Assembly (NCBI GenBank): GCA_015486505.1
Contig: WFRP01000083.1
Span: 1 to 19,946 of the forward strand
DNA: 19,946 nt
Direction: 5' to 3'
From: Pseudomonadota bacterium
Lineage (GTDB): Bacteria; Desulfobacterota; Anaeroferrophillalia; Anaeroferrophillales; Tharpellaceae
The position numbers and the translations under genes were made by a program. Below are positions 8,306 through 14,991 of the stretch, in pieces. Each line of letters starts with the position of its first letter. Within the stretch, counting starts at the first letter, position 1. The notes below the pieces were generated by a model, which worked only from the letters and a program-made list of their open reading frames with translations, ran no database searches and was not told the DNA's origin.

Positions 8306-8350
8306 TTACAATAAAAGATTGCGAAGATCGCAGGTGGGGAAGTCCTCTAA
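8306..8350 (-). pseudogene. Relic of the 3' end of a third AAA_14/DUF4143 gene
   Basis: Read on the minus strand, this stretch encodes LEDFPTCDLRNLLL and a stop, against LADFFTCDLRNLLL and a stop at the end of the intact ATPase gene at 1410. DNA similarity continues past the stop: TAGCTGGTGA at 8289-8298 equals 1391-1400. Similarity ends at 8348-8350, exactly where the dispersed repeat begins (TAATGCGGG), so the rest of the gene was lost at a repeat boundary. The interval 8182-8305 holds only the possible promoter and this relic's downstream flank. Confidence 0.75.
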
Positions 8351-8427
8351 TGCGGGAACAAATCCCGCAACCTGATTGGGCCTTTTCGGCCCGTACCCAG
8401 GGGCACTTCCGATGGTCGCAAATAAGT
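8348..8427 (+). repeat. Partial dispersed-repeat unit (spacer module without the palindromes)
   Basis: The segment starts with the right end of a palindromic unit (TAATGCGGGAACA), runs through CCCGCAACC, a GGGCC...GGCCC hairpin and the CCCAGGGGCACTTCCGATGG module, and stops in the left end of a unit (GCAAATAAGT). Both palindromic cores are missing, as if recombination had removed them. It is in the opposite orientation to block B, so the second AAA_14 gene is bracketed by inverted repeat blocks. Confidence 0.7.
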
Positions 8428-8445
8428 GTAAGGGTTCAGCGTGAA

Positions 8446-8478
8446 TTGGAATTTTCTCAATTTGAGTTAACATACTCA
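8446..8478 (+). promoter_or_regulatory. Plus-strand promoter with palindromic operator
   Basis: TTGGAA (8446-8451) and TAACAT (8468-8473) are 16 nt apart, a plausible sigma-70 pair. The -10 box is framed exactly by TGAGT (8463-8467) and ACTCA (8474-8478), a perfect 5-bp inverted repeat. CTCAATTTGAG (8456-8466) is a further overlapping palindrome. The TGAGT-N6-ACTC arrangement also occurs at the first ATPase promoter. This would drive the small ORF that starts at 8495. Confidence 0.45.
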
Positions 8479-8494
8479 GACGGAGGAAAACTCG

Positions 8495-8608
8495 ATGGAA
8501 AAGAAACGAAAAATCAGACCGCAGCGGGAACTCCCGGGAGTGTGCAAATTTCTGAGTTGTAAATTACGGTGTTTTCCCCTATGCTGTCCTTATTCGCGCG
8601 GAGGATAG
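8495..8608 (+). CDS. Small cysteine-rich protein, 37 aa, family not recognised
   Basis: A complete short ORF: ATG at 8495, TAG at 8606-8608. It has a textbook GGAGG Shine-Dalgarno 8 nt before the ATG, a plausible promoter at 8446-8473 and a strong terminator ending near 8691. The first 12 residues are strongly basic (MEKKRKIRPQRE). The rest holds five cysteines, C17, C22, C26, C30 and C31 (C-x4-C-x3-C-x3-CC), and it ends SRGG. No signal peptide or hydrophobic helix is evident. Metal binding, nucleic-acid binding or a precursor peptide are all possible; I do not recognise a family. It is the only plausible plus-strand gene in the window. The expression signals make it better than a random ORF, but coding status is not proven. 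Confidence 0.5.
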   Translation: MEKKRKIRPQRELPGVCKFLSCKLRCFPLCCPYSRGG

Positions 8609-8646
8609 AGCAATGCCGGGAAGCAACTCGAGTGCCGCTGCGAATA
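8591..8646 (+). other. RNA hairpin overlapping the stop of the cysteine-rich ORF
   Basis: TATTCGCGCGG (8591-8601) pairs with CCGC-T-GCGAATA (8635-8646), giving an 11-bp stem with one bulged T and a 33-nt apical region. The ORF stop (8606-8608) and a second GGAGG (8600-8604), which precedes an ATG at 8613, lie in or beside it. It could be a 3'-UTR structure, a regulatory RNA or part of an attenuator. It does not match any riboswitch or RNA family I know. Confidence 0.4.
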
Positions 8647-8651
8647 GCTGT

Positions 8652-8698
8652 ACGGATGGGCCGGTCTTGTTGATCGGCCTTTCTTTTTTTTCATCCGT
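8652..8698 (+). terminator. Strong intrinsic terminator of the small plus-strand unit
   Basis: GGCCGGTC (8659-8666), loop TTGTT, and GATCGGCC (8672-8679) form an 8-bp stem including one G-U pair, followed by TTTCTTTTTTTT (8680-8691). An outer 7-bp complement, ACGGATG (8652-8658) with CATCCGT (8692-8698), encloses the hairpin and its T tract. The T tract is on the plus strand, so it ends plus-strand transcription. Confidence 0.8.
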
Positions 8699-8795
8699 CA
8701 GCTCGCAAAGCGATAAATCATGGGGTTTGGGGCAGAGACCCAATCAGCGCTAACTTGTTCCTGTCGTTACCATCATTCTTCTCATCACCTCCGGC

Positions 8796-9521
8796 TCAGC
8801 GCTGGGCGACCCGGCAGTCGCGGCAGAGGTCGAAGAAGTCGGTTGGGAGATCGGCTTTTTTCTGGAAATAGTCGCATTGAAAGACGGGGGCAACTTCGAC
8901 GCCGCAGGATTTGCAGTATTTAAGCTCGAGCACCCGGGACCAGCGGTCGATGATTTTCTGCTCGCCGTCCTCCTGAATCTGGATGGCACCGGTCGGGCAG
9001 AGATAGACGCAGGCGCCGCAGCCGATGCACTGCTCGGCCTCTTCGCCGAAAGGCGGGACTACCACCCGGTCAACCCCACGCTGGGCGAAAGTGATGGCAT
9101 TGGCCCCGACAACCTCGCGACAGACCCGCTCACACTGGCCACAGAGAATGCAATCATCGTAATCAAGCTCAAAACGTGAGCTTTGCAGGCCATGGGCGGC
9201 GGCCAGGCGGTCGAGTTCCGGTGAGGTATTGCAGCGCCCGAGCAGCATTTCGAGAACCATTCGCCGCGCCCTGACCGCGGCCGTGCTTTCGGTTTCGACA
9301 ACAATCTCTTTGGTAATCGGATAGTTGCAGGAAGTCGTTACGGTGGACCAGTCGCCATCAATAATCTCGACCAGGCAGAGACGGCAGGCCCCGTAAGGTT
9401 CCAGCAGATCATGATTACAGAGGGTCGGAATCTTGATATTGAGGGCGGCCGCGGCCTTAAGGATGGTTGTTCCCGCTGCGACTTCCGTGACTTTACCGTT
9501 TATGGTTATTTTAATCATCAT
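8796..9521 (-). CDS. HoxU/NuoG-like iron-sulfur subunit (2Fe-2S + two 4Fe-4S)
   Basis: The 241-aa electron-transfer subunit has an N-terminal plant-type [2Fe-2S] domain (C35, C46, C49, C65) and a two-cluster ferredoxin domain (C124, C127, C130, C134; C165, C168, C171, C175). The HxxxCxxCxxxxxC ligand set normally between them in NuoG is missing; only C97 is there, so that cluster is predicted absent. A C-terminal tail carries two CxxC pairs (C203/C206, C233/C236) plus C216, perhaps a zinc ribbon or extra cluster. There is no catalytic molybdopterin or H-cluster domain. It is last in the por-nuo operon, 9 nt after nuoF, and probably links NuoF to the Por ferredoxin clusters. ATG at 9521 or 9518 are both possible; GGGAGAGG favours the second. 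Confidence 0.85.
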   Translation of the reverse strand: MMIKITINGKVTEVAAGTTILKAAAALNIKIPTLCNHDLLEPYGACRLCLVEIIDGDWSTVTTSCNYPITKEIVVETESTAAVRARRMVLEMLLGRCNTSPELDRLAAAHGLQSSRFELDYDDCILCGQCERVCREVVGANAITFAQRGVDRVVVPPFGEEAEQCIGCGACVYLCPTGAIQIQEDGEQKIIDRWSRVLELKYCKSCGVEVAPVFQCDYFQKKADLPTDFFDLCRDCRVAQR

Positions 9522-9530
9522 CCTCTCCCT

Positions 9531-11228
9531 TTAAGCCTGAGTCGCCGCCGACAGAGCTTTGCAAACTCCGGCCGGACAACGTTTTTCATTGATATGAGCC
9601 AGGTATTCGTCCCGGAAGTAACGCAACGTACTTAAAACCGGATTCGGCGCGGTTTTACCGAGCCCGCACATTGAAGCCTGCTGGATTACCGGCGCCATTT
9701 CTTCCAGAAGTTCAAGATCAGCCGGGGTCCCGGTTCCCGAGGTGATCTTGTCGAGGATTTCATACATACGCTGCAGGCCCTCACGGCAGGTTGTACACTT
9801 GCCACAGGATTCGCCCTTTAAGAAACCGACGAAATATTTAGCGACATCGACCATACAGGTTTGATCGTCCATAACAATCATACCGCCGGAGCCCATCATC
9901 GAGCCCAGTTCCGCCAGGGCGTCAAAATCAACCGGCATATCGAGATGCTCAGCCGGGATGCAGCCGCCCGAAGGCCCGCCGGTCTGCACTGCCTTAAACG
10001 CCCGGTTTTTCGCAATCCCGCCGCCGATATCAAAGATAATTTCCCGCAGGCTGATGCCCATCGGCACCTCGACCAGGCCGGTATTTTTGACTTTGCCGAC
10101 GAGACTGAAAATCTTGGTTCCGGTGCTTTTTTCGGTGCCTAAGCCTTTATACCAGGCCGCCCCCCGATTAATAATCAGCGGCACATTGGCCCAGGTTTCG
10201 ACATTATTTAAGACCGTCGGCTTGCCCCAGAGGCCGCTTTCGGCCATATGAATATGCTTGGCCCGGGGTTCACCAACCTCGCCTTCAATCGAGGCGATCA
10301 AAGCACTTGATTCACCGCAGACGAAAGCGCCGCCGCCTTTACTGATATGGATATCGAAATTAAAACCGCTACCTAAAATATTAGCGCCGAGCAGACCCAG
10401 TTCCCGGGCCCGGTCCAGCGCGCACTGTAAATTACGCACAGCCTGCGGATATTCGTTGCGGACATAAACATAACCGGCGGTCGCGCCGATGGCAAAAGCG
10501 CCGATCATCATCCCTTCGATAATCGCGTGCGGGTTGCCTTCCAGAAGGCTGCGATCCATATAGGCCCCGGGATCGCCCTCATCGGCATTACAGATAACGT
10601 ATTTAACTTCACTTTCAACCCGGGCCGCCGCGGCCCATTTGCGCCCGGTCGGGAAACCGCCGCCGCCGCGGCCTCTGAGGTCCGCCGCCTGAACTTCAGC
10701 GACCACTTCAGCCGCCGCCATCCCGGCCAAGACCTTAGCCAGGGCCTTGTAGCCGCCGATGCCGATATAATCTTCAATACTGCGCGGATCGATATAGGCA
10801 TTGTCACCAAAGACCAAACGCTCCTGAAGTTTATAGAAAGGCACGTCCTTTTCCAGTTTAATCCGCGCTTTGGTCGCCGGATCGAAAAAGAGGAGTTTGT
10901 CAAGCACCTCGCCCTTGGCAATCGTTTTGGCAACGATATCGGCAAGATGTTTTTCCTTGACCCGCTGATACAGGATACCCTCCGGCCGGATTACAGCGAG
11001 CGGCCCTTTCTCACAATAGCCGTGACAACCGGTGGTTTTCACCTCAACCTTATCATCGAGCCCGGCCGCAGCCAGCTCCCGCCGCAGCCCCTCTACCACA
11101 TTATCACAACCGTGGGCCTGACAACCGGTACCGGTACAGACCGCGATCAGGGCCCGGTCCGGGTCACGCTCAGCGACACAGTCTTGACGATAAGCATCAA
11201 GCTGCGCGGCATTTTCTATTTTTTTCAT
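9531..11228 (-). CDS. nuoF: NuoF/HoxF-like NADH-binding flavoprotein subunit
   Basis: The 565-aa diaphorase subunit oxidises NADH or reduces NAD+ using FMN. Its N-terminal thioredoxin-like [2Fe-2S] domain has C31, C36 or C41, C68 and C72. The NADH/FMN region contains GRGGGGFPTG (186-195), a NADEGDPGAYMDR stretch (about 214-226) and a GGGAFVCGES stretch (about 298-307). The [4Fe-4S] site is C475, C478, C481 and C521. The protein stops soon after CPAGVC, so the C-terminal two-cluster ferredoxin domain common in HndC/HydB homologues is absent. I prefer the ATG at 11228 (AAAGGAT upstream) over a longer in-frame start at 11276, whose 16 extra residues are not family-like. It is separated from nuoE by 241 nt containing a repeat and a possible internal promoter. 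Confidence 0.92.
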   Translation of the reverse strand: MKKIENAAQLDAYRQDCVAERDPDRALIAVCTGTGCQAHGCDNVVEGLRRELAAAGLDDKVEVKTTGCHGYCEKGPLAVIRPEGILYQRVKEKHLADIVAKTIAKGEVLDKLLFFDPATKARIKLEKDVPFYKLQERLVFGDNAYIDPRSIEDYIGIGGYKALAKVLAGMAAAEVVAEVQAADLRGRGGGGFPTGRKWAAAARVESEVKYVICNADEGDPGAYMDRSLLEGNPHAIIEGMMIGAFAIGATAGYVYVRNEYPQAVRNLQCALDRARELGLLGANILGSGFNFDIHISKGGGAFVCGESSALIASIEGEVGEPRAKHIHMAESGLWGKPTVLNNVETWANVPLIINRGAAWYKGLGTEKSTGTKIFSLVGKVKNTGLVEVPMGISLREIIFDIGGGIAKNRAFKAVQTGGPSGGCIPAEHLDMPVDFDALAELGSMMGSGGMIVMDDQTCMVDVAKYFVGFLKGESCGKCTTCREGLQRMYEILDKITSGTGTPADLELLEEMAPVIQQASMCGLGKTAPNPVLSTLRYFRDEYLAHINEKRCPAGVCKALSAATQA

Positions 11229-11301
11229 AATCTTATCCTTTATAAAAAGCATCCCGGACCGCGCTATTGCGGCCACATATTTGAAAGTAACCTGTGCTTT
11301 T

Positions 11302-11365
11302 TCTCTGCGCCCCGGCGTCTTGGTGCGAAAAAAGCTTTAATCTCGCGCAGAGGCGCAGAGACGCA
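11302..11365. repeat. GC-rich CTCTGCGCC/GGCGCAGAG interspersed repeat
   Basis: TCTCTGCGCC (11302-11311) and GGCGCAGAGA (11352-11361) are a perfect 10-bp inverted repeat 40 nt apart. The wording CGCGCAGAGGCGCAGAGACGCAG is a dispersed element I recall from many environmental bacterial genomes. It sits in the nuoE-nuoF gap and interrupts an otherwise tightly packed operon. Confidence 0.55.
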
Positions 11366-11399
11366 GTGAAAGAGAGAGGTAAGAAAAGGCTTATCACAG

Positions 11400-11427
11400 A
11401 TTATACCTACATTAGACAAAATATGAA
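11400..11427 (-). promoter_or_regulatory. Possible internal promoter for nuoF and the HoxU-like gene
   Basis: On the minus strand TTCATA (11427-11422) and a perfect TATAAT (11405-11400) are separated by 16 nt, in an AT-rich stretch between the nuoE stop and the repeat. The leader to the nuoF ATG would be about 165 nt and would include the GC-rich repeat. Motif match only. Confidence 0.35.
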
Positions 11428-11469
11428 GTCCTTATGATTTCAAATAGTTACAAAGTATTACCTGGAAAA

Positions 11470-11931
11470 TCAACGAAAACGCCGCAAAATTTCAGGGAGT
11501 TTTTCCCCGTCCAACTCACCGAAATAATCGCCGTCAATTACCGCAACCGGTCCCAGAGCACAGGCGCCAACGCAGTTGACGGTCTCAATCGAGAACTTAA
11601 GATCGTCCGTGGTGCCGCCGTCAACAATACCGAGTTCGCCCTCGAGCGCGGTCAGGATTTTATCGGCCCCGCGCACATGACAGGCGGTGCCGACGCAGAG
11701 GCTTATCACATGTTCACCTTTGGGCTCAAGATTGAACGCCTTGAAGAACGTGGCAATCCGATAGACTTTGGCCACCGCTATCTTGAGGCATTCAGCCAGC
11801 GCTTCAAGTTCGGGCCGGGGCAGATAGTGGTTCCGGTTACGCTTCTGGATCTCCTGCAGCATGGCAATCAGATTTGCCGGGTTATTGTCGTAGAGGGCTG
11901 CAACCTCATAACTTATCTTTTCCGCACTCAT
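11470..11931 (-). CDS. nuoE: NuoE/HoxE-like 2Fe-2S subunit
   Basis: The 153-aa protein has the usual NuoE size. A helical N-terminus is followed by a thioredoxin-like [2Fe-2S] domain with ligands C79, C84 (CVGTACHVRG) and C120, C124 (CVGACALGP). It pairs with NuoF in NADH dehydrogenases, bidirectional hydrogenases and NAD-linked formate dehydrogenases. Here it follows porB by 11 nt, with AAGGGGG 5 nt before its ATG, so it is translated as part of the por operon. No hydrogenase or complex I gene is nearby, which argues that its partner is the Por complex. Confidence 0.93.
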   Translation of the reverse strand: MSAEKISYEVAALYDNNPANLIAMLQEIQKRNRNHYLPRPELEALAECLKIAVAKVYRIATFFKAFNLEPKGEHVISLCVGTACHVRGADKILTALEGELGIVDGGTTDDLKFSIETVNCVGACALGPVAVIDGDYFGELDGEKLPEILRRFR

Positions 11932-11942
11932 TTAGGCCCCCT

Positions 11943-12890
11943 TCAATCAAGCTCGATTGAGCTCATTTTAACTTTTTTCAACAGGCGCTCGTAGGATTTA
12001 TCAACCTGCTGCTGAATTTCGGCGATATGGTCTTCATTCAGGTGCCGAAAACGCCCCTGGGGCTGCAAATAGTCACTCACCGGCCGGTGATTCTTATGCG
12101 TCACCGTCATCCGGTATTCACCGTCAACAATCTCATAAAGCGGGAAAACCTTGCTTTCGACCGCGATCCGGCCGATGCTGACGGCCAGGTTCGGAGCCAT
12201 GCGCCAGCCCGTTGGACAGGGGACAAAGCAGTGAATGTAGGCCGGGCCCGGCGTTTCGGCGGCTTTTTTAACCTTCGCCATAAGATCAAAAGGATAACTC
12301 GGCGACGCGGTCGCGACATAAGGGACATTATGCGCCGCCGCAATCTCGACGATATTCTTTTTCATCGTGTGCTGGCCTAAAGGATCAACCTTGCCGGAGG
12401 GCGAAGTCGTGGTCGTCGCGCCGTAAGGGGTTGAGCTGGAACGCTGCACCCCGGTATTCATATAGGCTTCGTTATCATAACAGATATAGATCATATCGTG
12501 ACCCCGTTCCAGGGCTCCGGAGAGCGCCTGGAGACCGATATCGACCGTGCCGCCGTCACCGGCCTGGGCCAGGATCGTAATCTTGCGGTCAACCGGATAT
12601 TTGCCCTTGCGCTGTAGCACCTTGACCGCGGCCTCAACCCCGGAAGCGACGGCAGCGGCGTTTTCAAAGGCGACATGAATCCAGGGCACCTTCCAGGCCG
12701 AATGCGGGAAAGAGGAGGTCACAATCTCCAGACACCCGGTCGCATTGGCGATAATGTAATCATGCCCTAAAGTCTTGGCGACCAGCCGGACCGCCAGCAA
12801 CTCGGCGCAACCCTGACAGGCTCGGTGGCCACCGGCAAGAAATTCCTGCTGCGGTGCCATTTTGGCGGCATAAACGTTTAAATTTTCCAT
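11943..12890 (-). CDS. porB: Pyruvate:ferredoxin oxidoreductase, beta subunit
   Basis: The 315-aa subunit binds thiamine diphosphate and the proximal [4Fe-4S] cluster. Cluster ligands are C25 and C28 (RACQGCAE), C53 and C225. The TPP/Mg motif begins GDGGT (111-115) and ends with N140. With PorA, PorC and PorD it decarboxylates pyruvate with CoA to acetyl-CoA and CO2, or acts in reverse. Its ATG overlaps the porA stop by one base (TAATG), so it is translationally coupled. A branched-chain 2-oxoacid enzyme cannot be fully excluded from this subunit alone. Confidence 0.92.
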   Translation of the reverse strand: MENLNVYAAKMAPQQEFLAGGHRACQGCAELLAVRLVAKTLGHDYIIANATGCLEIVTSSFPHSAWKVPWIHVAFENAAAVASGVEAAVKVLQRKGKYPVDRKITILAQAGDGGTVDIGLQALSGALERGHDMIYICYDNEAYMNTGVQRSSSTPYGATTTTSPSGKVDPLGQHTMKKNIVEIAAAHNVPYVATASPSYPFDLMAKVKKAAETPGPAYIHCFVPCPTGWRMAPNLAVSIGRIAVESKVFPLYEIVDGEYRMTVTHKNHRPVSDYLQPQGRFRHLNEDHIAEIQQQVDKSYERLLKKVKMSSIELD

Positions 12891-14065
12891 TATTCCCGCA
12901 CTCCTATCATTTTATATTCATGAATTTCGTTAGCTTTAGCCATCGCTTCAGCCTGATTCGCCATTCCGATAAAATCATCGACCGTAATATCCCGGCCCCC
13001 GAGACCGGTAATAAAACTGGCAACATACGGCGCGTCTTTAACCGAATAAAGCGCTGAACGCACCTCGCCGGCCACGGGCCCGCCGGTACCGCCGAAAGAT
13101 ACGGCCCGATCAATCACGGCTAAAGTTTTAATTCCGCGCACCGCGGCCCTTAAATCCGCCGCCGGAAATGGCCGCCAGAGACGCAGGCGCACGAGGCCGA
13201 CTTTGCGCCCGGCCGCCCGCAGTTGATCAATCGCCTCCATCGCGGTCTCGCCGACACTGCCCATAGTCAGCAGCAAAGTCTCCGCCCCTTCCGCCTGATA
13301 GGTTTCGACAACCTTATATTCACGTCCGAACATCTCGGCAAACTCGGCGAAAACCTCTTTGATGACCGTAATTGAGCCTTTCAGAACTTCATCCTGACAC
13401 TTTTTTGCTTCGGCATAGATTTCCGGAACGCCGACGGCCCCCATACTGACCGGATCATCAGGATTGAGCTGAACCGCCGGTTTATATTCCGGCAGGAATC
13501 TGTTAACTTCCTCCTGATCAAGAAATTCATGTGGCTCAATCACATGGCTTAAGGTAAAACCGTCAATATTGACACTGATCGGCAGCAACACCCGATGATC
13601 TTCGGCAATCTTGAAGGATTGCAGCGTCAGATCAAAGGCCTCCTGGCCGTTCTCGGCAAAGATTGCGATCCAGCCAGTATCGCGGACGCTCATAATGTCG
13701 CTGTGATCATTCCAGATGCTGATCGGCCCGGAGAGGGCGCGGTTGGCAATCGTCATCACTATCGGCAGGCGCAGGGCCGGGATAATAAATAAAATCTCAT
13801 TCATCAGGGCCAGCCCCTGCGAACTGGTCGCCGTATAAGTCCGGGCTCCGGCCGCCGAGGTTCCGGCACAGACACTCATAGCTGAATGCTCCGACTCAAC
13901 CGGGATAAAAGCCGCATCAAGTTCGCCTTCGGCGACCAGTTCCGAAAGATGCTCAACAATATGAGTCTGCGGCGTAATCGGATAAGCGGCAACCGCATCG
14001 ACCTGAGCCAGTTTTACCGCTTCGCTGATCGCCAGCGAAACCTCTATGCCTACGCGCTTAGCCAT
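12890..14065 (-). CDS. porA: Pyruvate:ferredoxin oxidoreductase, alpha subunit
   Basis: The 391-aa subunit carries the substrate-binding and TPP-pyrimidine domains. Family signatures include AAYPITPQTHIVEHL, PVESEHSA, ATSSQGLALM and a WNDHSDIMSVRDTGWI stretch, typical of pyruvate-specific PorA. The C-terminal domain contains LRLWRPFP and AVIDRAVSFG. I chose the ATG at 14065: it follows GAGGAGG and overlaps the porD stop as TAATG. A longer frame exists to 14107, but its 14 added residues are porD sequence read in another frame. Confidence 0.93.
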   Translation of the reverse strand: MAKRVGIEVSLAISEAVKLAQVDAVAAYPITPQTHIVEHLSELVAEGELDAAFIPVESEHSAMSVCAGTSAAGARTYTATSSQGLALMNEILFIIPALRLPIVMTIANRALSGPISIWNDHSDIMSVRDTGWIAIFAENGQEAFDLTLQSFKIAEDHRVLLPISVNIDGFTLSHVIEPHEFLDQEEVNRFLPEYKPAVQLNPDDPVSMGAVGVPEIYAEAKKCQDEVLKGSITVIKEVFAEFAEMFGREYKVVETYQAEGAETLLLTMGSVGETAMEAIDQLRAAGRKVGLVRLRLWRPFPAADLRAAVRGIKTLAVIDRAVSFGGTGGPVAGEVRSALYSVKDAPYVASFITGLGGRDITVDDFIGMANQAEAMAKANEIHEYKMIGVRE

Positions 14066-14358
14066 TATTCGCCCTCCTCGACCATGCTGATACAGCCGGT
14101 CCAGCACTCGGTCGCGCAGATACCGCAGCCTTTACAGTGCTCAAGATCAAAATCATAAGTTCCATCGGCAGCCAGTTGAATCGCCCCTTCGGGACAAACC
14201 AGGTAACAGACCCCGCATTTTATACATTTATCCTTATTGGTCTGCGGCTGCTGCGAACGCCAGTCCCCGGTCCGGTACTCGGCCGAGCAGCCGGGCCGGG
14301 ATACCATAAAACCCAGATCATATTCGTGCCAGGCTTTTTCATTAAATTTCTTCGTCAC
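14065..14358 (-). CDS. porD: Pyruvate:ferredoxin oxidoreductase, delta (ferredoxin) subunit
   Basis: The 97-aa subunit has two [4Fe-4S] clusters, C45-C48-C51-C55 and C75-C78-C81-C85. The first ends in the usual CP (CPEGAI), but the second reads CATECWTGCIS, lacking the conserved proline and adding C89. The start is a GTG at 14358 with AAGGAG 7 nt upstream; an ATG-initiated frame from 14469 overruns porC and is not credible. It lies 25 nt after porC and overlaps porA by one base. The gamma-delta-alpha-beta order is that of the Thermotoga-type four-subunit enzyme. Confidence 0.9.
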   Translation of the reverse strand: MTKKFNEKAWHEYDLGFMVSRPGCSAEYRTGDWRSQQPQTNKDKCIKCGVCYLVCPEGAIQLAADGTYDFDLEHCKGCGICATECWTGCISMVEEGE

Positions 14359-14383
14359 GGTTTTTCTCCTTATCTCGTTCAGG

Positions 14384-14935
14384 TCAGACCATCTCGATTT
14401 CAGTCTCAGCAAAAGCCCGATGCAAAGCCTTAATATTCTTGGCGGCAATCCGGCCGAAACGGGCTTCAAGCGGCCCGACCAAAGCCTCGACCGGCACCAG
14501 CGCGGCCGCTTTAACCGTCGCGCCCAGCATCGTCGTATTGGTAATCGGCAAGCCTAATTCCTGCAGGGCGATATGGGTTGCATCAACCCGGGCGAGAGAG
14601 GTTTTAAAGCCGAATTCAGACCGCAGTTCCGCGATTGACTTGGCGCTGTTGATAACCAGCATCCCGTCACTTTTCAAACCTTCGGTAACATCGACAATGG
14701 ACAGCACCGACGGATCAAGCACCATCACCACATCCGGGGTGTAAACCTTGGTGCGGTTACGAATTCTCTTTTCACTGACCCGGGCAAAAGCGACCACCGG
14801 CGCCCCCCGGCGTTCGGGACCGAAGCTGGGAAAGGCCTGGGCAAATTTACCTTCGTTGATCGCGGCGATTGCCAACATCTCGGCCGAGGTCACCCCGCCC
14901 TGACCACCTCTGCCATGCACTCTGACTTCGATCAT
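14384..14935 (-). CDS. porC: Pyruvate:ferredoxin oxidoreductase, gamma subunit
   Basis: The 183-aa protein has the size and motifs of PorC: EVRVHGRGGQGG at residues 3-14, FPSFGPERRGAPV near 36-48 and PNTNM-like PITNTTMLG near 141. The gamma subunit binds CoA in multi-subunit 2-oxoacid oxidoreductases. It is first in the operon, with AAGGAG 8 nt before the ATG at 14935, and is preceded by 365 nt of non-coding DNA that should contain the operon promoter. Confidence 0.93.
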   Translation of the reverse strand: MIEVRVHGRGGQGGVTSAEMLAIAAINEGKFAQAFPSFGPERRGAPVVAFARVSEKRIRNRTKVYTPDVVMVLDPSVLSIVDVTEGLKSDGMLVINSAKSIAELRSEFGFKTSLARVDATHIALQELGLPITNTTMLGATVKAAALVPVEALVGPLEARFGRIAAKNIKALHRAFAETEIEMV

Positions 14936-14991
14936 AAGAAGCTCTCCTTATAAATTAACGCATTGCCGACAAATCCTGTCCGCAAACTATT

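Noticed and set aside
8583..8690. Cobalamin riboswitch, 4.5S RNA or tRNA in the small plus-strand unit
   Set aside because: Isolated GGGAA or CCGGGAAGC matches are present, but the conserved core boxes of these RNAs are not.
8613..8753. 46-codon ORF after a second GGAGG
   Set aside because: It would be read through the strong terminator, so it is unlikely to be transcribed in full; kept only as part of a finding.
8747..8780. 11-codon minus-strand peptide after the HoxU-like gene with GGAGG nearby
   Set aside because: The spacing to the first ATG is too short and the peptide is too small to support.
10527..11369. Plus-strand open frame of 280 codons
   Set aside because: It is antisense to nuoF and runs into the dispersed repeat; no family features.
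14359..14469. N-terminal extension of porD upstream of the GTG
   Set aside because: It overlaps porC in another frame, while a GTG with a good Shine-Dalgarno at 14358 gives a normal PorD.
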